From Bradyrhizobium sp. LHD-71 (GTDB taxonomy: Bacteria; Pseudomonadota; Alphaproteobacteria; Rhizobiales; Xanthobacteraceae): DNA of 64,000 nucleotides. The DNA is taken from contig NZ_JAVIFX010000019.1 in the NCBI RefSeq assembly GCF_031157255.1, positions 62,001 to 126,000 of the forward strand, written 5' to 3'. The notes under the pieces were generated by a model that saw only the letters and a list, made by a program, of their open reading frames with translations, searched no databases and was not told the origin of the DNA. Below, piece by piece: positions 60,475 through 64,000 of this stretch. Position 1 is the stretch's first letter. Each line of letters starts with the position of its first letter. A program made the translations under genes and the position numbers.

Positions 60475-61536
60475 ATGATCGACCTGCGCAGCGACACCAT
60501 CACCCAGCCAACGCCTGAAATGCTCGACGCCATGCAGGCTGCGCGCCTCGGCGACGATTCACGCGACGGCGACCCGACTGTGGGCGAACTTGAAGCCCTT
60601 GCTGCCAAACGCACGGGCAAGGACGCTGCGATATTCGTGCCGAGCGGCACGATGGGCAATCTCGTCGCCATGATGGCTCACACCGGGCGCGGCGGCGAAT
60701 TGCTGCTGGAAGAAGGCTCTCACATCCTCAAGAGCGAAATGGGTGCGGTCGCCCAGGTCGCGGGCCTGTTCCATCGCACCATCCGCGGTGAATCCGGAGC
60801 GATGGATGTCGGCACGCTGGCCGAGACCATCAGCGCCCAGATGAAGCCCAACAAGCTCGCTACGGCGCTGATCGAGATGGAAACGACCCACAACGGCGCC
60901 GGCGGCACCGTGCTGCCGCTCGATCACATGGCCAAGGTCCACGCACTCGGCCGACAGCACGGCATTCCAGTACACACCGATGGCGCCCGGCTGTTCAACG
61001 CCGCCGTTGCGCTCGGCGTGCCGGCGGAGCGCATCGCGCGCCACACTGACAGCATCACGTTCTGTGTTTCCAAGGGTCTGAGCGCGCCGATTGGTTCTCT
61101 GCTCTGCGGCCCGAAAGAGTTCATCACCCGTGCGCGCGGTTTCCGCCGCATGCTCGGTGGCAATCTTCGCCAGGCCGGCATGCTGGCTGCCGCCGGCATC
61201 GTCGCGCTGGACAGCATGGTCGAGCGTCTGGCCGACGATCATGCGACGGCGAAGCAGCTTGCCGACGGCTTGCACCGCATTGCGCCGGCGCTGGTCGACC
61301 CAGAATCGATCACGACCAATATCGTGCGCGTCGATACGACCGTCAGCGGTTGGCCGGCCGAGACTTGGGCGACGGCGCTGCAGTCGCGCGACGTGCGCGT
61401 CTCGCCCGGCGGGCCGATGCAGCTCCGCTTCGTCACTCACCGGCATATCTCGACGGCGGATGTCGAAACTGCGCTGCAGGCGTTCCGCGAGCTATGGAGC
61501 GAGGTGCCCGGACCAGCGGCGGCCCGCGCCGGCTGA
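60475..61536 (+). CDS. ltaE: Low-specificity L-threonine aldolase
   Basis: 353 residues, PLP fold type I. I-D-L-R-S-D-T-I-T-Q-P-T at the start and G-D-D-S-R-D-G-D-P-T are hallmarks of beta-eliminating lyase/threonine aldolases. The PLP lysine is K200 in V-S-K-G-L-S-A-P-I-G. H-T-D-G-A-R-L-F-N-A-A-V carries the aspartate. It splits L-threonine or L-allo-threonine (and related beta-hydroxy amino acids) to glycine and an aldehyde. Last gene of the aminotransferase/ABC operon, which suggests catabolism of an imported beta-hydroxy amino acid with the aminotransferase handling glyoxylate/glycine. Confidence 0.92.
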   Translation: MIDLRSDTITQPTPEMLDAMQAARLGDDSRDGDPTVGELEALAAKRTGKDAAIFVPSGTMGNLVAMMAHTGRGGELLLEEGSHILKSEMGAVAQVAGLFHRTIRGESGAMDVGTLAETISAQMKPNKLATALIEMETTHNGAGGTVLPLDHMAKVHALGRQHGIPVHTDGARLFNAAVALGVPAERIARHTDSITFCVSKGLSAPIGSLLCGPKEFITRARGFRRMLGGNLRQAGMLAAAGIVALDSMVERLADDHATAKQLADGLHRIAPALVDPESITTNIVRVDTTVSGWPAETWATALQSRDVRVSPGGPMQLRFVTHRHISTADVETALQAFRELWSEVPGPAAARAG

Positions 61537-61548
61537 ACCGGCCCGGCC

Positions 61549-61715
61549 CTAGTGTCGTGGATCAGAAATTCGCGCCATCGTTGCCGCGAGTCCATCGTGC
61601 GAATTTCTGATCCATAAACGACACTAGAATCATAACTTGCTAGTGTCCTGATCGAATCCGAAGTTCGCTCTGAGCTCGCTGCAAAGTACGGCGAACTTCG
61701 GATTCGGGACACTAG
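61549..61715 (-). repeat. Composite palindromic repeat, copy E (reverse orientation)
   Basis: Same structure as copy D. It lies between the convergent threonine aldolase and AraC genes; its right-hand CTAG (61712-61715) contains the TAG stop of the AraC gene on the minus strand. Confidence 0.92.
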
Positions 61716-62527
61716 TCGCCGGCGGGCGTCCCCTGCCGTTCAGCCATGTAGCGGCCAGGGGATGTGCCGAGTGCTTTCCTGAACATGGTCGTGAAGCTGC
61801 TCGCGCTCTCATAGCCAAGATCGATGGCGACTTGCTGAATGGTTGCGCCGGCGGCCAGCCATTGCAGTGCGAGCATGATGTTGAGCTGCTGGCGCCAACG
61901 GCTGAAGGTCATGCCGGTCTCGTGAGCGATCATGCGGGCAAGCGTTCGCTCGCTAAGTCCGGCGCGCCTGGCCCAGACTTCCATCGTCTCCTGATCGGAA
62001 GGATCGGCCATCATCATGTCGACGATCTTGCGCAGCCGATGATCGGTCGGCATCGGCAGGTGCAGCTTGCCGATTTGCGCCATGGCGATTTCATCGAGCA
62101 GGAGCGCGACAAGGTGCGTTTCCATGCCGCCTTCGGGGTAGGCCAGCGGAAAGCTAGCCGACCGGATCAAGAGCTCCCGCAGGAGCGGCGTGACTGAGAT
62201 CGTGCAGCAGTTCGGCGGGAGGTTCGTCACGATCCTCGGTTCGATGAAGGCATTATAGCCTTCGATCGCGCCCGCAGCCCTGATGCTGTGCGACAGGCCG
62301 CCGGGAATCCAGATCGCGGATTGCGGTGGGACGATCCAAAGGCCGCCTTCCAGCTCACAGGTGAGAACGCCCCGCATCGACAGAAGCAACTGCGCCTTCC
62401 GGTGATGGTGAAAATCGAGCTCGATCCCGGTCGTGACCATCGTGAGGCCGACGGTGACCACGGTCCGTGCCACGTCATCCGGGTCGGTGAAGTCGGCGGG
62501 AAGGCGCAGATCAGTCAGAATTGGCAT
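61712..62527 (-). CDS. AraC-family regulator with cupin sensor
   Basis: 271 residues. N-terminal cupin part (F-H-H-H-R-K-A-Q-L-L-L-S-M-R-G, then V-P-P-Q-S-A-I-W-I-P-G-G-L-S-H) and C-terminal double helix-turn-helix (W-A-R-R-A-G-L-S-E-R-T-L-A-R and V-A-I-D-L-G-Y-E-S-A-S-S-F-T-T-M-F-R-K). The NimR-like subgroup often controls a neighbouring transporter or enzyme gene. Divergent from the PPOX flavoprotein gene 143 bp away, its likely target. Its stop codon is supplied by repeat E. Confidence 0.9.
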   Translation of the reverse strand: MPILTDLRLPADFTDPDDVARTVVTVGLTMVTTGIELDFHHHRKAQLLLSMRGVLTCELEGGLWIVPPQSAIWIPGGLSHSIRAAGAIEGYNAFIEPRIVTNLPPNCCTISVTPLLRELLIRSASFPLAYPEGGMETHLVALLLDEIAMAQIGKLHLPMPTDHRLRKIVDMMMADPSDQETMEVWARRAGLSERTLARMIAHETGMTFSRWRQQLNIMLALQWLAAGATIQQVAIDLGYESASSFTTMFRKALGTSPGRYMAERQGTPAGD

Positions 62528-62670
62528 TTCAGTTGATCGTCCGAATGTCTCGGCAGGAAGTAGGGCTTGGCAGAAAATCAAACTATTTTGTCAGACTACG
62601 GCAATGCTGCCAATCGCTCGAAAGTCTATTGGGTGGGGACCATACACCCAGCTCCGCGAGGGCCCTTTTC

Positions 62671-63684
62671 ATGAATGAGCCGATCACCTCGGTGGCGGAC
62701 CTTGAGGCGGTCATCGGCAAGACGCCACTGCCGATGACCCTCAAAGTGATCGATCATCTTGATGAGGGGGCGCTGCGCTGGATCCGGCTGTCGCCCCTGA
62801 TGGTCGCCGCTTTCGGCGATGGCGCGGTCGTGGCGGTGACGCTGGCCGGCGGAGAAGCTGGGTTCGCAGCCGGCAGCACCCGCGAATTGCGGCTTCCCAT
62901 CGCGTTGCTCGATGATCCGGCCTCGGCGCGGCCGGGAGCAGCGGTCGGCTCGCTGTTTCCACTTCCGGGCGTCACCGAAACCTTGCGAGTCAACGGACGC
63001 GTAACAGACGTGCGCAACGGCGAGATCCACATCGCAGTGGAGGAATGCTTCGGCCATTGCGGCAAGGCGCTGATCCGCTCGGATTTCTGGACGGCTGCGC
63101 CGCTCGCGGTGCCGCCGGCCGACATCTCAGCGTTCGTCGCGGAATGCCGTTTCATGGCGTTGGCAACAATCGATGCGCAGGGTCGTGCTGATCTCAGCCC
63201 CAAGGGTGATCCGGCTGGCATGATGGCGCAGCTTGATGGTTCGCGGCTCTGGTTCGCCGACCGGCCGGGAAACCGTCGCGTCGACAGTTTCCGGAATATC
63301 ATCACCCAGCCTCGCGTGGCTGCGGCGCTGCTGATCCCTGGTTCAACTCATTTCCTGAGGCTGTCCGGCGTCGCCCGCATGACCAGCGATGAAGCCGTGC
63401 GCGCGCAATTCAGAGTGCAGGACAAGACGCCTGCGCTCGCCACGTTGATCGATGATCTCAGCGTTACGATGTCCGAAAGCTCCGCTCTCGTCCGCGCGCG
63501 AATCTGGCCTGTGGCTGGTCGTCCGGCCGGTATCGAGCCGGCGAAGATCTTCGCCGAGCATATCAAGCTCAACAAGGCCAAGGGACTTGGGGCTCGGCTA
63601 ACGAGCGCTGCGCTGTCTGTCCCCGGCACGACGGGCCTCCTGCAGAAGGTCCTGGAGAAGGAATACAAAGACAATCTCTACTAG
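62671..63684 (+). CDS. Two-domain PPOX-type flavoprotein (MSMEG_1061-like)
   Basis: 337 residues. The second half (from about residue 150) shows A-L-A-T-I-D-A-Q-G-R-A-D-L-S-P-K-G-D-P, D-R-P-G-N-R-R-V-D-S and L-I-P-G-S-T-H-F-L-R-L-S-G, the split-barrel PNPOx fold of FMN- or F420-binding oxidoreductases. The first half carries F-P-L-P-G-V-T-E-T-L-R-V-N-G-R and E-E-C-F-G-H-C-G-K-A-L-I-R-S, which also belong to this family, so two copies or halves are joined. Cytoplasmic. GAGGG is 9 bp before ATG 62671. Probably under control of the divergent AraC regulator. Confidence 0.83.
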   Translation: MNEPITSVADLEAVIGKTPLPMTLKVIDHLDEGALRWIRLSPLMVAAFGDGAVVAVTLAGGEAGFAAGSTRELRLPIALLDDPASARPGAAVGSLFPLPGVTETLRVNGRVTDVRNGEIHIAVEECFGHCGKALIRSDFWTAAPLAVPPADISAFVAECRFMALATIDAQGRADLSPKGDPAGMMAQLDGSRLWFADRPGNRRVDSFRNIITQPRVAAALLIPGSTHFLRLSGVARMTSDEAVRAQFRVQDKTPALATLIDDLSVTMSESSALVRARIWPVAGRPAGIEPAKIFAEHIKLNKAKGLGARLTSAALSVPGTTGLLQKVLEKEYKDNLY

Positions 63685-63743
63685 CGCACCGCATACGAGC
63701 TTGTTCACTTTCGAGTGCTCTATCGGCGCATCAGCCCGCCTTG

Positions 63744-64000
63744 TCAGAGACCCGTGGACGGGCCGGAGCCAGGCCCGACGGGCTTCGATGCCGATGAGCT
63801 CTCGGTTCTGTTCGGGTTTCGCAACATCCGTATGCCGGCGAAGGCGGCCATCATCACCAGGAGTGGGCTGACCAGGCTGAAGATCGCATATGGGGCGTAG
63901 CTGAACGTCGCGACGCCAAGGGTGGCGGCCATGTAGGCGCCGCAGCTGTTCCAGGGGACCAATGCCGAGGTCGGCGTCGCGGCGCCGCCGACGGTGCGCG
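63744..64000 (-). CDS. NhaC-family Na+/H+ antiporter, C-terminal part
   Basis: The minus-strand frame is open to the right edge, so the N-terminal part lies outside. A-T-P-T-S-A-L-V-P-W-N-S-C-G-A-Y-M-A-A-T-L-G-V is the conserved late segment of NhaC antiporters, followed by one hydrophobic helix (Y-A-I-F-S-L-V-S-P-L-L-V-M-M-A-A-F) and a short polar tail. Exchanges sodium for protons in the inner membrane. Convergent with the PPOX gene. Confidence 0.85.
   Translation of the reverse strand, partial: RTVGGAATPTSALVPWNSCGAYMAATLGVATFSYAPYAIFSLVSPLLVMMAAFAGIRMLRNPNRTESSSASKPVGPGSGPSTGL

Noticed and set aside
1-64000. tRNA, rRNA, CRISPR array, integrase or phage genes
   Set aside because: Looked for on both strands by eye; no cloverleaf-like sequence, no regularly spaced direct repeats with unique spacers, and no recombinase or phage protein among the open frames.

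Overview
GC-rich chromosomal DNA from an alphaproteobacterium, most likely a Bradyrhizobium-like member of the Hyphomicrobiales. The basis is the dense high-GC coding, the DUF3300/DUF2950 pair, the cobT/cobS/cobC cluster, TAXI-type TRAP genes, and CTAG-bounded palindromic repeats including the GGAAAAGTGG..CCGG type seen in Bradyrhizobiaceae. This is an inference from gene content and repeats, not a search. No tRNA, rRNA, CRISPR array, integrase or transposase was seen.

Layout. 1-2.9 kb: DUF3300 (cut by the left edge) and DUF2950 proteins, then a palindrome-rich stretch that may be a small RNA ending in a good terminator. 2.9-9 kb: a formylglycine-generating enzyme and a HAD hydrolase, divergent from a NarL-type response regulator and its probable histidine kinase, then an ionotropic-glutamate-receptor-like protein without a potassium filter. 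9-12.2 kb: cobalamin lower-ligand genes (cobC, cobS, divergent cobT) and a methyltransferase broken by one in-frame TGA. 12.2-20.3 kb: regulator/enzyme pairs (GbsR/MarR with FAD monooxygenase; TetR divergent from SDR and MFS), a two-motif phospholipase D protein, an epimerase and a DUF3016 protein.

20.5-32.5 kb is the most interesting region. A heterodimeric fused ABC transporter and a TetR regulator are followed by a TonB-dependent receptor, a 1317-residue CobN-like protein that carries a signal peptide and a C-terminal membrane anchor, a small ExbB-like proton-channel protein and a DUF2149 protein that looks like the N-terminal half of ExbD. The last four genes are coupled (1-bp gap, then 4-bp and 1-bp overlaps). 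A perfect 8+1+8 bp inverted repeat, ATGTTATATTATAACAT, sits just upstream and matches the Zur (zinc repressor) box as I remember it. I read this as a zinc-repressed outer-membrane uptake system with a periplasmic chelatase-like protein driven by its own ExbB/ExbD-like motor, with no AAA+ chelatase ATPases. Ligand and mechanism are not known from the sequence.

32.6-46 kb: RMD1-family protein, oligopeptidase B, a decayed AbrB antitoxin, an MFS transporter, small VOC and SRPBCC proteins, a TauD-like dioxygenase with a TAXI TRAP transporter and a PhnF-like GntR regulator, and MipA and DUF3108 envelope proteins. 46-53.6 kb: a TetR-controlled RND efflux pump, an MFS exporter and a DUF900 lipoprotein hydrolase. 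53.6-64 kb: an MFS transporter, a class V aminotransferase / ABC importer / threonine aldolase operon, an AraC regulator divergent from a two-domain PPOX flavoprotein, and the C-terminus of an NhaC antiporter at the right edge.

A composite palindromic repeat of about 165 bp occurs five times (two copies in tandem), with a sixth, single-hairpin relative. Its hairpins are bounded by CTAG. At three of these sites, and at one unrelated CTAG-bounded repeat, the CTAG supplies the TAG stop codon of the neighbouring gene, which suggests insertion into CTAG targets.
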